64,000 nucleotides of DNA from Coprinus comatus (GCA_034638255.1 JAWPGT010000049.1:104500-168499), one strand, 5' to 3'. Counted from the first letter of the stretch, positions 10,991-23,407 are shown. Translations and numbers: made by a program. Notes: a model not told the origin generated them from the letters alone.

Positions 10991-12015
10991 TTCAATGAAC
11001 GTCGAAGCTCAGGTCAGTGCACCATGAGGCTTCTTACCTATAGTACTACTCGCTAAGCAGCACCGCCTGAGGCCAGAAGGCTAATATGGCCGGGTTTTAT
11101 GGAGCACCCTCAATTTCGATATATACACTTATGCATTACTCTGCGCTATGCGCGGTAGAGCACAAGACAATCGTGTGCGGAGGGTTAATATATATACTCA
11201 TGATCAGCACTCTTGCCACGCTCAGTGTATTACAGTACTTAATACATAATACAATTTCATAAACCCGTTCAACAACAGTAACTACAAATCACCTAGTAAA
11301 TCAATAAAACAAATAACTTCCTGAATGTCTCCAGTGTCCACTCAATTCCACCTAGTATTGGTACTCGTAGACCTCATATATAAGAATTCCAAGAAAAAAA
11401 TGGCTCTCCGTTTTCTTAGGATTTAAAGGCATTCAAACACGGGTATAAGTAAGGGTAGACCACTCAAGCATGTGTTTTGGTTTTTACCGGAAGAACGCTG
11501 GAACATCATATCAGCAACGCCCTGAACGTTTGAACCCCAGCGCAGCTTACATGTGCCTTCTGCGTGCGTCACAAACCATAACTAACTCTATCTTACATGA
11601 AGATAGCGCCTCTGGGACATAAAAATTATTATATAGTTTTAAAAAAAAAACAACCTTACGAGGACAGTTCACGCATGTTCAGAAGTAGGTGAGTCTCGTG
11701 CGATGGTTGAATGGGCATACAATGTGGGTGAAGGACGTTGAACCGGGATGAATTTGCGTCACGGTTCAGATACATATGACTTGAGGTTGGGAGGATAGTC
11801 AGTCCAAGCGCCTTCATCCACTCCCCTGTGGCTGTCTGGGTCTGGTGAGTCGGTGTGTGCATATTGCATATCTCTTTGTCCACATCAAGTTCACAATGAA
11901 AAGGCTTAACAGTGAAGAATCAATCGGAGAAGTGTGTCACCTAGTATCGCTGGTGTTAAAGGCTTTTGTTATTTGGGAGAGGAGCAATCTGCTAATGTGA
12001 AAGCTCAGCGGCCCA
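10991..12015. other. Intergenic, no gene seen
   Basis: No domain-bearing frame. The lost 5' part of the fourth CFEM-like copy would be expected here, but I could not recognise the cysteine module. Confidence 0.35.
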
Positions 12016-12434
12016 ATGGGTTTGAAAATCTGGAAAATTTGCGGGGTCAAAGAGTGGAATCGGTCTCGAATCGGTCTAGCACTTGATTTACCTTATGTAT
12101 TCGAAATGCTTCCTTTCGCAGAAGAATTGGAATGTGGCCGCCTCAACGTTCCATATCGGAAGAACTTCACCATTATTATAAGAGTGTTAAGTTGGTTTCC
12201 GTGGATGCCGTTGGTACTTCAATGGGTGACTATATTGAGGACTCAACCTTCATTGCAAGTACCGAATTTAAGGTGAGACTCGAACATGGGATGTCTGATG
12301 CTATTTATGGTTTGGTGGTGACATAAAAGTTGTGAATACTCTCATGAAAACCCTAGCTCCCCAAGAGAATATCGAGATGGAGGCTGTGGAGAGCTTTTGG
12401 GAATTCAGTGACTCTTCGGATGAAAGCGATTGAA
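12016..12434 (+). pseudogene. Frameshifted open-frame remnant, unknown
   Basis: The plus strand shows a frame from the ATG at 12016 (to 12276), an overlapping second frame (12132-12326), and a third ending in an acidic tail (EAVESFWEFSDSSDESD) and a TGA at 12432-12434. The three pieces can be read as one protein only with frame changes, so a decayed gene is likely. The family is not recognised. Chance open frames are the alternative. Confidence 0.2.
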
Positions 12435-12877
12435 GATGACGATTCTTAAAGTACTATCAGTCCTTATAAATATTTCTTCATCTCATTCTTTAAGTACGAC
12501 TCATAGATATTAACGTTTTCTTTAAAGGTTATTATAGCACGGATTGAAATACCTTTCTGGAATCCGTTGATACCCAAGATGTGATGGGCGTATTACCATC
12601 CTTGACAATCTTATCAGCTTTATTTGGTGTAGACAAACATTTCGGACTATATAGTTCGTATTTACATAACACTTGTCTTTAGTTTTACTTTTTTTTTTAC
12701 CTCGAATCGAGAGTCTGTGCAGATTGAATATCTGACTGAACTTTGTAAGACTACCTTGTAAAATTAGCATGTTACACAAGAACACTTATATAAGATTATA
12801 TTATTAGATATCAATTTAAAACTAGAGTGGTTGCAACACGCGACTTATTATCCACTAACAAAGATCACGTTCGAAAG
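12435..12877. other. Intergenic, AT-rich, no gene seen
   Basis: Only short minus-strand frames without recognisable content. Confidence 0.35.
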
Positions 12878-13516
12878 TTAAGCAACAAGTAGCATACCAA
12901 CTCCAATTGCTCCAACGAGGCCAACTGTGAGGTGGGAGCGAGAGACAGCATTATTGCCGCCATTACCCGAGGCAGAACTTGATGCAGAGAAGTTTGGTAC
13001 CGATTTTCCAGCAGTTCTACAAGAGTCGGCGTATGCTTTGAAAATATTATTTGTTAGGCTCTCCAAGGGACCAAAATAACAGGGGATGTTGGCGTACAGT
13101 TATAATAGTCTTGAGGTGTTTGGCCAGCACCGTCACTGACACCACAACGCAAACAGTCCGCCATAGAACTACTGAAGCTTGTTCCACAGATACAATCAAG
13201 GTCGAGACAGTTCTAAGTAATTAATACTGATTAGTCAATCTTGGTGAGAGAAATGAAGCACAGAAACATACACCACCCGAGATGGTGTTTAAGAAAGCAG
13301 AGCATTGACTTGAGCAACGCTCTGGAAAAACGGAAGGATCGACGGGCACGGCTTGGCGGGGGGTCAGCTCATCGAGAGGTTGGGAAACGGCTAGTTATAG
13401 AGAATTAATAATGTCACGGTCGTGAATCAAGGACATGACAAGAAGAGTGTACCCTGCGTTGATGTTGAGGCCAGTGTGGCGAGGAACGAAGCAAGGATGA
13501 TAGTGTATGCAACCAT
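12878..13516 (-). CDS. CFEM-like secreted protein (copy C)
   Basis: Third member of the cluster, again with four exons. Exon 1 (13516-13453) encodes the signal peptide MVAYTIILASFLATLASTST. The cysteine module reads CSSQC, then NCLDLDCICG, DCLRC and DSC, keeping the eight-Cys pattern and the Asp before CxC. The stalk is much shorter than in A and B and is Ser/Asn/Gly-rich rather than Thr-rich. The tail LVGAIGVGMLLVA suits a GPI signal. The stop TAA is at 12878-12880. All three copies share intron positions and phases, showing descent by tandem duplication, with C the most diverged. The intron 2 donor is GTATGT after a Gly codon, as in copy A. Confidence 0.75.
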
Positions 13517-13932
13517 TATTATTATTAATGAGAGAGGCTGAAGAAGGAAGAATAAGTGAATAAGAGAAGGAAGGGAAGGCAATAAAAAGAGGAAAAAATA
13601 ATGATGGAGGGAAGAATGGTTTTGGGATAGTCATTTTATATAGTGCTACAGATAGCAACGATCTTTCAAGATTTAACATGGTAGTAATCGGGCGCTCTCT
13701 GTCTCTACGTCTGCAAAGTATTGATACAAGCATTGGTTGTCAGCTTCGGATTGGAGTTTCCTGGGAGTTTCTGGGTCGGAGGAGCACGTGACTACAATCA
13801 GAAGAGAAGGAGTGAGAAGTTGATGAACTGATGTTAGTATATAAAGGTCAGCGCTTCTTGGTCCATTTCCACCATCTCTCTCCTCTAATCCATCAGCATC
13901 GCGGTGACTTTGAGGGGAGCATTACCAACAAG
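13517..13932. promoter_or_regulatory. Shared upstream region of CFEM-like copy C and Dicer
   Basis: A 416-bp divergent intergenic region between the minus-strand copy C and plus-strand Dicer. It has a TATA-like TTTATATA at 13635-13642 facing copy C and TATATAAAG at 13838-13846 facing Dicer. A GA-rich stretch follows the copy C start. Regulation is not otherwise visible. Confidence 0.45.
13838..13846 (+). promoter_or_regulatory. TATA box of the Dicer gene
   Basis: TATATAAAG lies about 87 bp upstream of the chosen ATG at 13933. Inferred core promoter. It also argues against starting translation at the open frame's first codon (13831), which would precede it. Confidence 0.45.
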
Positions 13933-16900
13933 ATGACGCCCGACAGACCCGTAGCGGATGGAAACATCCCGACGACCAGAGCGTATCAGCAGGAGTTGTT
14001 GGAGGAGAGTATTAAACACAATATTATCATTGCCATGGACACTGGTTCTGGAAAAACCCACATTGCAGTCCTCAGGATGAAGCACGAACTTAATCGTGAG
14101 CCCAGCAAAGTACGTTGGAGTATGCAGCCAGTCACCATTCCTGACTAGTCTGCCTAGGTCGTTTGGTTCTTTGCTCCGACGGTTGCGCTCTGTGAGCAAC
14201 AAAAGGCTGTTATCGAGACCTTTGTACCGGGTTCCGTTGGGCTGGTTTCAGGTGCTTTGGAACCAGATCAGTGGAGGTCGTCATCTTTGTGGGAGCGAGT
14301 CCTTCAGACACATAGAGTTATTGTCTCCACTCCTCAGGTCTTTCTCGACGCTCTGCGACATGGATATATTAACCTTGCTAGGGATATCAGTTTACTTGTC
14401 TTTGACGAGGCCCATCATGCAGCTGACAACCATCCTTATAATCGGATCATGCTCGACTTCTATCACACCATCGACCCCATTCCCAGGAACCAGATAATCT
14501 ATGGCACTAGCCAGGAACGCCGCCCCTTTATTATGGGTCTGACTGCAAGTCCGATATATGGCAAAAATGCTGCATTAGCGCTTCAGTAAGCATGCCTGAC
14601 CATTTCCCAGCTCTTGAATGACACGATTTTTGTAGTAAACTCGAGACTAATCTTGACTGCATCACTCGAACCACAATGCACAATCGTGATGAACTTGAAA
14701 AGTTTGTTCCTCGTCCCCGGTTCCAGCATGTTATGTATCATGCTCCTAATCCCCCTCCCTTCTCCACCAATCTCACCGTCATTTCTGATATCATACGTTC
14801 TCTAAGGATAGAAGACGATCCCTCCGTTATCAGAGCTCGTAAAATTCTATCGCAAACACAACCTGACTCGCCTGAATATCGCCGTGCCGACCAGAAACTC
14901 TCGCTATTACTCCGTAATCAAAAGACATTTACCATGAAAGGTCTTAAAGATTTTGAACGTGCTGCCGACGAGATTCTCCATGATATTGGTCCTTGGGCAG
15001 CCGATTGGTATATCTGGAAAGTTGTGGAAAACGCCAAGATTGCCGCTAATCCATACAATAATATTATGGGCTCGTGGCAATCATCCGAGAAAGCGCATAT
15101 ATTAGGTATTCTCGAGAAGATGACACTTTCACCCACGGCCTACCAAGAAGACGACATTCTCCAAGATTGTTCACATAAAGTGCAACAACTTATCCAAACA
15201 CTCCTGCAGGAGAAGATGGAGACGGAAGAATTGGAAGAGATCTATTCTGGCTTAATCTTTGTTCAAAGACGCGACTCCGTAATTGCTCTTGCTGAACTCT
15301 TAAATCATCACCCTTTCACCAAGGGCATTTTTCGAATTGGTATCCTCATCGGAACATCTGACAATTCATCTCGTCATGGCTTCCTCGACATCACTCGCAA
15401 GCTTTCTCGTGATTCGCACGCGGAGACAATGCGCGATTTCAAATCCGGAGAACTTAATTTGATTGTAGCTACCGCCGTCGCCGAGGAGGGTATTGATATC
15501 CAGGCATGTGGAAGTGTTATCCGTTGGGATTTACCTCCAAATATGGCAAGTTGGGCCCAGAGTCGTGGTCGAGCGAGAAGGAAAAGGAGTACTTTTACAC
15601 TCATGTTTGCACATGGTAGTGCGGATCAATCGTCGGTTACAAAGTGGGAGGCTCTCGAACAACAAATGATTGCTGCATATATGGATCCATCCAGAGACCA
15701 GATCATTCACGGACCCGAAGATGACCAAACGATTGCTGATGAACCAGAGAATGACGATGTTGCGTTTGTTGTCAAATCTACAGGGTTTGTCCATCATCTA
15801 AAAAACTACATATGGGATTTATGACATATCTTCATAGCGCTCGCGTGGACCTAAACTCTGCTATTTCCCATCTTTCACATTTTTGTGCCGTTATTCCATC
15901 AACCGCGCATGTCGATAATCGACCAATATATGACATTGATCCTCCAGAAATGCCTTTTGGCTGGCACGAAAATCCTGTTCAAAGTACTTATGCTGTTGAT
16001 AACGTGCAGTATAATGGACCTTGGGGTTCAAAAGTTTCCCTCCCTCGTTGCCTTCCCCTCGCTTGTCGCGAATTCAATGTGGATCGTGAATACAGTACCA
16101 AAGCATCGGCTCATAGACATGTTGCGTTTAAAGCGTACTTGGGACTTTATAATGCTGGATTATTGACTGATAATCTATTGCCGTTCACCAGTGTCATGGA
16201 ACCTGATCGGGAGAATGATGTAAAAGAAATGTTGAAGGATGTCGAGAAGCGAGCTGGAATGGCCAGTGTTGATATGCAGATGGATCCTTGGGTAGCACCT
16301 ACACTTTCTGCAGAGAAAATGGACGACGATTCCCACAAATACTGGTATACTGCAAGGCTAACCATCGGAGATCTTCCACCACTTGTCCTATTCACTCGTT
16401 CAGAACCAACCGCTTTGAGTTACAAAGACGGACCTATTTTATTCCGTCCTGATCTAGACGGACCCACTAATTGTTCACTGTCGCCTCTCGGAAGAGTTCA
16501 TGAAGATGGAGAAGCTGTTTCCCAGGCAAAGGAATATACGAGAAGAGTGTTTTGGAGTCTTAATTCTGCGAGAATGCAGTGGGATAACCTTGACTTTTCC
16601 TATCTCATACATCCGGAGTTTGCCGATCAATCCGATGTATGGCGAGAGAGGAGGGTTTGGTTGAATGAATTTAAGAAGAACGAAGAGGTTAAAAATCACG
16701 ACCGTGAATATGTGCTGAGGGCTAGGGTGTTTGGAGAACATTTTGGGTATATTCAAGACCCGGTGTTGGTTTTGAAGGAATTTGGTCGTCCATACCAATT
16801 TGTTAGGTGGAGAAACGAAAATGAACAGTTATCAGAAGAGGAAGAAGAAGAACTACGTAGTTCACGAAAACGACGTGATACCGATGACCTGTTAGAAATA

Positions 16901-18973
16901 AAATATCCTCTTCTCGTTGTCAAACCTTTCCATCCTCGCCGAAATTTCCTCGTACCTTGTCCTCCTCCCAATCCAAAGGCTGTTCCTCCTGAAACCAAAT
17001 ATATCAATCTCATGCCGGAATTCAACGGTATCGTGTTCATATCAGCAGTAGAAGTTCAATACGCTTTCCTTCTTCCTTCCGTTTTTCGTGCCTTAGGAAT
17101 GATGTTCACAATGACTTCCCTCCGCAGTACCCTTTTCGAAAATGCACCAGTTCTACAATCAATTCCTATTAAACTTTTAACCAATTCAATGACTGCCTCA
17201 AGTGCCGGTGAAAATTTCAACTACCAAAGATTAGAAACATTGGGAGATACTGTGTTAAAGTTTTTGGTTGGTTTGAATGTTATGGTTGAGTATCCGTTTT
17301 GGCATGAAGGTTATTTGACGAAGAAAAAGGATCATACGGTTTCGAATGTTAAACTTGCTAAAGAGAATCTTAAGAGAGACGTATTTAGGTGGATTATGCG
17401 AGGCATGTCACGTCCTTTTTCTCTCCTTTCTTTTCTTCTGAGATACTTTTTGTTAACTGATTCCCTCCATTTTCAGATTCAATGCTCGGACGGAAGTGGA
17501 AACCGAAATATACGAAATTGTTAACCGTAGAAACTCCTTTGCCTTCGCCTGTGAATGAGAAGGCAGATAGTGGAATAATGATTGTGGATATGATGGAACA
17601 AACAAAGGGAGAAGTGAGAGAGGCAGGAGACGATATGATCGTCGGTACAACTACTAGTCGTATGCAAGTCGAGGTACCAGCACCCGAGAATGTCAAAGCT
17701 AAGGAAGTGGATGGAGAAAAGACGGAGGTTAAACAAGTTGGGGTAAGGAAGAGGAAGAAGAAGGGGAAGTCACCGAAGCAGGATTTATCGACGAAAGGTG
17801 AGCAAAAAACAATTCTTCTCGCAGCTTTTGCTTTGTCTTCTTACAATGCGAGTTATAGTCCTCGCCGACGTTATGGAATCACTCATTGGAGCAGCATATC
17901 TGCATGGGAGCTTTGACTTGGCGTACGAATGTGTCAAGTTATTTGATCTTGGGATGATATGGAGACCTCTTAAGGAACGACATGATACTTTCCTTTCCCG
18001 TGTATCGCCGGACGTTCGCATTCCGGCGGCTCTCGACTATGTCGAGTTAATGCTCGGATACAATTTTAAACACAAGATCCTCTTGTTAGAAGCCCTTACT
18101 CACGCTAGTTATCAACAAGATGTCCAAACGGTGTCATACGAACGGATGGAGTTCCTTGGTGATTCCGTACTTGATATGGTCGTGACGCACCTACTTTATC
18201 ACGCTCCAGGGAAGAATTATAGTCCAGGCCACATCCATTTGCGTCGTTCTGCAGTTGTGAACACCCATTTCCTCGCATTCATCTGCCTGAATACCTCTCT
18301 CAAATTCGATGCGGAACTACCACGCCCTTCAAATGGGAGAATTCATTTACGACCTGATGCTCAAGAAATCACCCTCTGGCAATGTTTACTTCATTCTAAT
18401 TCACGTGTTATGGACGACCAAGTAAACACGTACTCGCGATTCCGGAAACGTAAAGAAGAGATTGAGAACGCTTTAAATGGAGAAGTTATGTTTCCATGGG
18501 CATCTTTAACTCGACTTCAAGCTCCGAAATTCTTCAGTGATATCATAGAATCTGTGATTGGTGCTGTCTATCTTGATTCAGGAGGCGATATGAATGCTGC
18601 TAGGTTGGTCATTAGACGTCTTGGAATCTTACCTATTTTGGAGAGGATAATTCAAGATGATGTTGATGTTTGGCATCCTGGTTCAAGAATTGCTCAATGG
18701 GCTTCGAAACATGGAAAGACGTTGAATTATAAGTTTGGGAGAGAGAAGGGTGTAATTTGGTGTAAAGTTTTTATTGATGGAGAAGAGGTTGCTGAGGCTC
18801 AAGATGAATATCGTGGACATTCAACTCAAGACGAAGTTAAACTTGCTGCTTCCGAAGAAGCTAGTAAGGCGTTGAGGATTAAAAGCCACATGAATAATGT
18901 AATGATGGTCAAAGGTAAGACAAAGCGGGAGAAGTTATTGAAATATTATGAAGAGATAGAGCCAAGGCTGTAG
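13933..18973 (+). CDS. Dicer-like endoribonuclease
   Basis: Processes dsRNA into small RNAs for RNA silencing. Six exons (13933-14109, 14158-14585, 14636-15784, 15838-17402, 17477-17797, 17859-18973) sum to 4755 nt, exactly 1584 codons plus stop, which supports the model. Domains: DExH helicase with Walker [11 protein letters not shown] (about residue 35) and DEAH (142-145); helicase C with QSRGRARR (about 509); dimerisation (DUF283-like) domain from about 585 ([17 protein letters not shown]); a long middle region where PAZ would lie but is not recognisable; RNase IIIa with [15 protein letters not shown] (about 1046) and [11 protein letters not shown] (about 1215); RNase IIIb with [15 protein letters not shown] (about 1307) and [12 protein letters not shown] (about 1440); and a C-terminal dsRNA-binding-like segment. 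Acidic catalytic residues look intact in both RNase III domains. A basic Lys/Arg-rich insert sits inside RNase IIIa. Introns are 48-74 nt. Confidence 0.93.
17403..17476 (+). other. GC-AG intron in the Dicer gene
   Basis: The only phase-consistent junction here uses donor GCATGT after CGAG and acceptor TTTTCAG. It joins WIMR to [12 protein letters not shown], the expected RNase IIIa continuation. The upstream GTGGAT alternative would drop conserved residues. GC-AG introns are a small minority class in fungi. Confidence 0.7.
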
Positions 18974-19365
18974 CTAGTACGACTCGTCTTGAATGTAAAA
19001 CGAGGGTATATAGTCAATGTATTTGTTAGTTGGAGGTTGACTTGTGTACGTTTTAAGGATTGCTTGAATATTGCACGTTACCTGTAACATCTCGACGTAA
19101 AGAAAAACTGTTTTTTCTATATCATTGACCTAGTACACCAGATGATAAGGCTCGATCTACAAATACAGGAGTAGAACGTTCACTTTATCCTGCCACAAAA
19201 CTGTATACCATATTTTCAACCGGACTCTTAATTATCTTGAGATGTAGAAAAACCAAGGTCATTCCAACTCCTCAATTCATTTCCATATCGTATGGTAAGC
19301 CATAAGATACTGTAAACAAGTCGAACAATCAGATTTATAGAGATTTAACATAACAAGTGAAATCC
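18974..19365. other. Convergent 3' region between Dicer and the MFS gene
   Basis: A 392-bp AT-rich spacer with no gene, expected to hold both 3' untranslated regions. Confidence 0.5.
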
Positions 19366-21296
19366 TCACAGGAATCCGATCCAACCTAGTATAGCAGCTA
19401 GACCGTTAGTTGCAACAAGACCATACGAATTGATCATCGGTAGGATTCCGGTAGTGGCGAAAGCCATAATCAATGACCGAAAACCACTATTTTTAAAGGT
19501 TCTTCAGTGACATTGCATTTTTGTGTCGTTTTATAATGAATACTCACTTATTGCATGCCATTGCTTCAGCACTACGCGAGTGCATTATATCCACGATGTA
19601 ACTTGCACAGGGACCAAGTACAACGGACACCTAAATTTAATGTTAAAAACAATTTCTTTGCATTCACAAGTATTACAACTCACTCCGAGGCCATTAATAA
19701 AAAGTGCTATCAAATTGAATACAAGTCCAAGAGGTCCTTCAACGTATTTCACAATCAAAGCAAAAGCAAGAACTGATACAGGAGCCAAAATTAACGCTCC
19801 TGAAAGTGTTGCTCGTAAACGATCTTCTGGATACCATATTCCACCACGAGCTGCTTTCCATTTAACGACGGCTTTATCTGAAGTACGTCCTGCAACTGGT
19901 GCCCCAACTATGTTATTGGAAATGAGTAATAATATTTGTGTTGAGATCGATACATGACATACTCATATTCCCGAGACCAACAGGCAAGAAAAAAAGTCCA
20001 ATGATAGCTTCATTATCAATATTGTATCTGTTTCCCTGTTTGAATTTAGCTAATGGCACTTTCTTTTTTGGGGAGTGATAAAACATACGATCGTGAAAGC
20101 CATTGGTACAAGCAGTACTTTGTATACAAGTCAATATACTTACACCATGTTCCATAGTTAACAAAAAGACGTACCATAATCAGTTAGAAGTACAAGAAAC
20201 CCAGCAATCGACTTAAAATAGCATCTCATTAGTCGAATACTTCAGTTCCAAATCCCAAAAAAAAGCATACCATGCAAATTATATTTGGGCTACGAAGTAA
20301 ACCCAGTGGAGCAAGAGGGTTGAGAAACACAGGAAGCCATTTACATTTTGACTGCTCAGAAGGATCTAACTTGTCAATTCCGCGAGCTCCAGGATGACTT
20401 GTTTCTGGAAGCGTCAAGGCAACCAAGATAAAACTAATAATCCCAAAGAGGGCAAGCCATAATTGCATGGTTCTCCAGGAGGAATAATGGGCCGCAAATC
20501 CTATGTATAAAGTATAAATGAGCATCTTAGAGGAAATCGTATAGAGCTTACCTCCTATCGTAGGTGCTAAAGCGGGTCCAAGCAAGGTTGCCTAGGGCGT
20601 TAACTTGTTTGTATGAGTGTTTATGCTAGGTTTAGAGTCGGACTTACAGATAAGAATATTCCAATCGCAGTTCCTCTATCCTCGAGTTTATAGATATCCC
20701 CAATAACTCCTGATCCTACTGCCATTCCAGGTGAAGCACCAGCGGCTTGCCAAAAGCGCCAAAATAAAAGTTCAGGAAGGTGCTGCGAGAGTGCAACACC
20801 AACAGATCCTATAATTGAAAGTGGAAGTGCGAAGAGATATATGGGTTTTCGGCCATCTGAGGAGAAAAGTGAGCAAGATGAAACGACTGAGAGTCAATAT
20901 CATGATTCATGACTAACAGTAGGTTGAGTACGTCGCAGCGCACATTGCACCTAAAGAGGCAGCAAGGACAGATAGACTGACAGCCAAACTACTCCGAGTC
21001 AGATTATGTATCCGTAAACTGGTAATGTATATATACCTAACATTTTGACCTGATGTATCAATATCTTTCGCAATTTGTGGTATAGATGGATAAAAGGTTC
21101 CTGAAATGAACACTTCACTAGCGTGAGTACATTAACAGAGTTCAGGAGTAGTAGATTTACATGGCATTAGTCCAGTCCATGAAACAACGCCTACAATATA
21201 TTTCTTGTAGCTGCTTGAGAATCGTTGATACACTAACTCATGCTTCAAAGCGCTCGAGGTCTGATTGGATAGTAGAGGAGTTTCTTCAGAGGCCAT
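19366..21296 (-). CDS. Major facilitator superfamily drug:H+ antiporter (DHA1-like)
   Basis: Plasma-membrane exporter; the substrate cannot be inferred. Many short exons carry successive membrane helices: start MASEETPLLSNQ (21296), then VGVVSWTGLMP, SGTFYPSIPQIAKDID, LAVSLSVLAASLGAM, DGRKPIYLFALPLS (motif A, loop 2-3), WRFWQAAGASPGMAVGSGV, LGPALAPTIGG (motif C, the antiporter signature in TM5), WLALFGIISFILVALTLPET, FLVLLTDY, a large central loop, LILAPVSVLAFALIVKYV, and the last exon ending ATNGLAAILGWIGFL with the stop at 19366-19368. Motif C and about 12 helices point to DHA1. Some internal splice sites were not individually fixed. No frameshift was noticed. It lies tail-to-tail with Dicer. 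Confidence 0.82.
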
Positions 21297-21520
21297 GAAT
21301 GTGAGGAGTATTTTTTGTCGGAACCAAGGACTCGCAAGAAGGAGACATTACAACCGGGAATGCAAACTCATAACTCAATGTACTCAGGGTTCCGATGCTT
21401 CGGCGTCAATGACGGTCACGTGCTGGAGTACGGGAAGTGTGGTCCGATACGGTTAGCTCCAACCGGGTGTATCCACCTTGGATGTAAGTATGCTACACAG
21501 TGCAGTAAATCGATGCTAAC

Positions 21521-22104
21521 CACTATGCCACGGTATGGGTAATGCATGTATTTTACCAAATTAATGTCAACAGAATATCAATAGTTGGGTTTCGGTAATG
21601 CTCAGGGATTACTGAATATATATTAAAAACAAAAAATGGGTAATTTGTTAGCATTACCAAAATATTACCCTAATGTTAATGATATTTAGAAATTGGTAAT
21701 GTTATGATATTTTTCAAAATAATAATATGGTATATTAGAGGCAGTACTGTGATAATACTGAAATGCCCATTTTAGTATTATTTTGATTGCGCACATATAT
21801 TTCAGTATTGTTTTGATTATGCAAATATATGTGCGGAATCAAAATAATACTAAAATGGGCATTTCAGTATTATCACAGTGCTGCCTCTAATATACTAATT
21901 TATCACCAAAAACAACATTGGAATATTATCAATTTCCAAATATCAATAACATTAAGGTAAAATTTTGGTAATGCCACCAAATTACCCATTTTTTGTTTTT
22001 AATATATATTCAGTAATCTCTGGGCTTTACCAAAATCCAACCATCGATATATCATTGATATTCTTTTGATAAAATATATGCATTACCCATACCGTGGCGT
22101 AGTG
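21521..22104. mobile_element. 584-bp foldback element (near-complete palindrome)
   Basis: The left arm from 21521 (CACTATGCCACGGTATGGGT) and right arm ending at 22104 are inverted copies along nearly all their length. The arms, about 275 bp each, meet at a short asymmetric centre near 21800-21830. A four-base duplication TAAC flanks both ends (21517-21520 and 22105-22108). There is no coding capacity; it is very AT-rich. The CACTA-type termini recall CACTA/Transib-type elements, but the class is not settled. It lies upstream of the MFS gene start. Confidence 0.88.
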
Positions 22105-22639
22105 TAACTTCTAAACCATGAGTCATTCCATACTCACTACCCACAGGTTCCTCTTAATCTGACTCAAACCCCACCTTCACCCTCATTGATTTGCGTACAA
22201 TGAATCGCATATTCTCAAAACCCGACAGACTCTACCACTGGAAAGTATGTATAAATTCTCCAAGCACTGAGAGCCGTTTGAATATCTATTACGAATGACT
22301 GACGTTATTGTGATGAAAACTGGTAGCAGAATTGAACTTTGAACGATTTTAAGCCAATTCTCAATGATTTATGAACATTTACCAGGTCCAGCATGTCTGA
22401 TACTGAGTTGGTTCTCAAGCGCTCAATAAGTACTCGGTGAATTAGTACGCCCTACTTAATATCGATATACGGCGTGGCAATTATTTCATATATGTTTAAT
22501 AAAAATCATTTAGAATATGTCTTTCGGTCTCATTCATTGTAACAATCCACTTTCATACACATTCACTCATTCCAATGCGTTTACACTACATACAGAAATA
22601 AATTTAGGATACCTTACACCACACCACTCGACTCAATGT
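22105..22639. other. Intergenic, AT-rich
   Basis: No gene seen between the foldback element and the APH-like remnant. Confidence 0.4.
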
Positions 22640-23407
22640 CAACATCGAGGTTAAAAAAGTAATCCATGGGACTATTAAGGTCATCTATATACCTCCAATC
22701 CCACTGCAACGTATCCAAATAACCCTTTTTATGCCAACTCCAATTTCAAACCAGGGAGGGGGTACCCCCAGCAAATCCCCAGTCGATTATCCAAGGTTTT
22801 CCATCGGAATCTATGATAATGTTTCCTATATGGAGATCCGTATGGCACAACACAAGAGGATGAGAGGCATCAAATTTTGGGTAATTAATCGCTTGGGCGT
22901 ATACTTCCAAACCCACGGTGATTAAATTGCATAAGCCAGTATCGTCTACGATCAAACAATGTGGCCATGTCAAGGTACGAGTTGAATATACCAGCGCCAT
23001 CTTCAGTAAACTGAAGATCGTAACAAATGAACGATTTTCCGGAATCATTAAATGGACTTGGTATGTCCTTGTTAGGTATAGGAACCTTTTGAAGTTGTCA
23101 AATATATCGGTGTGGTGACATATTCGGAAGACCGTGACCAAATTTTCAATGTCTGTGCTGTGGTTGAAGCGAAGGTTGAATCCAAACAAACCAATATTCA
23201 GGCCCGAGTATAGTTTATCTACTTAAATGCTAATCCACAAGCTGTGGCAACACCTAACGGCTCGAAAAATATTGCGAGCGGGCACACACGGCAAAAAAAA
23301 CTGTAAGACAGTGGCGCAAAATCTCCAAAAATAAAGTGATGCCGACATCGAAGAGCATCGGTGGCTTCAACATGTACCTCTATCGGGGTAAGACTAAATC
23401 GAAGCAT
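22640..23407 (-). pseudogene. Aminoglycoside phosphotransferase-like (APH) gene, broken
   Basis: The minus strand carries the APH/choline-kinase-like catalytic core LVLCHTDLHIGNIIID, where HTDLHIGN is the Brenner loop, and the metal-binding IIDWGFAG. These are the marks of small-molecule kinases of this fold, widely expanded in fungi with unknown substrates. The ATG at 23407 (MLRFSLTPIEVHVE) may be the original start. The frame from there is broken by stops before the core. Downstream an in-frame TGA follows GGTPSLV, although the same frame continues with plausible sequence (GYLDTLQWDWRYIDD) for another 30 residues. A one-base slip at a G/C run near 22755-22765 would also restore the family's PPWFE motif. 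I call it a pseudogene. An assembly error is possible at the homopolymer but does not explain all breaks. Confidence 0.6.

Noticed and set aside
13885..14202. Minus-strand frame of 105 codons over the Dicer start
   Set aside because: Antisense shadow of Dicer exon 1.
21440..21540. tRNA-like A-box on the minus strand (TAGTGGTTAGCAT) at the left edge of the foldback element, possibly a tRNA or SINE
   Set aside because: The motif straddles the element end and its TAAC duplication, no cloverleaf can be drawn, and the B-box candidate is poor. The similarity is best seen as chance.
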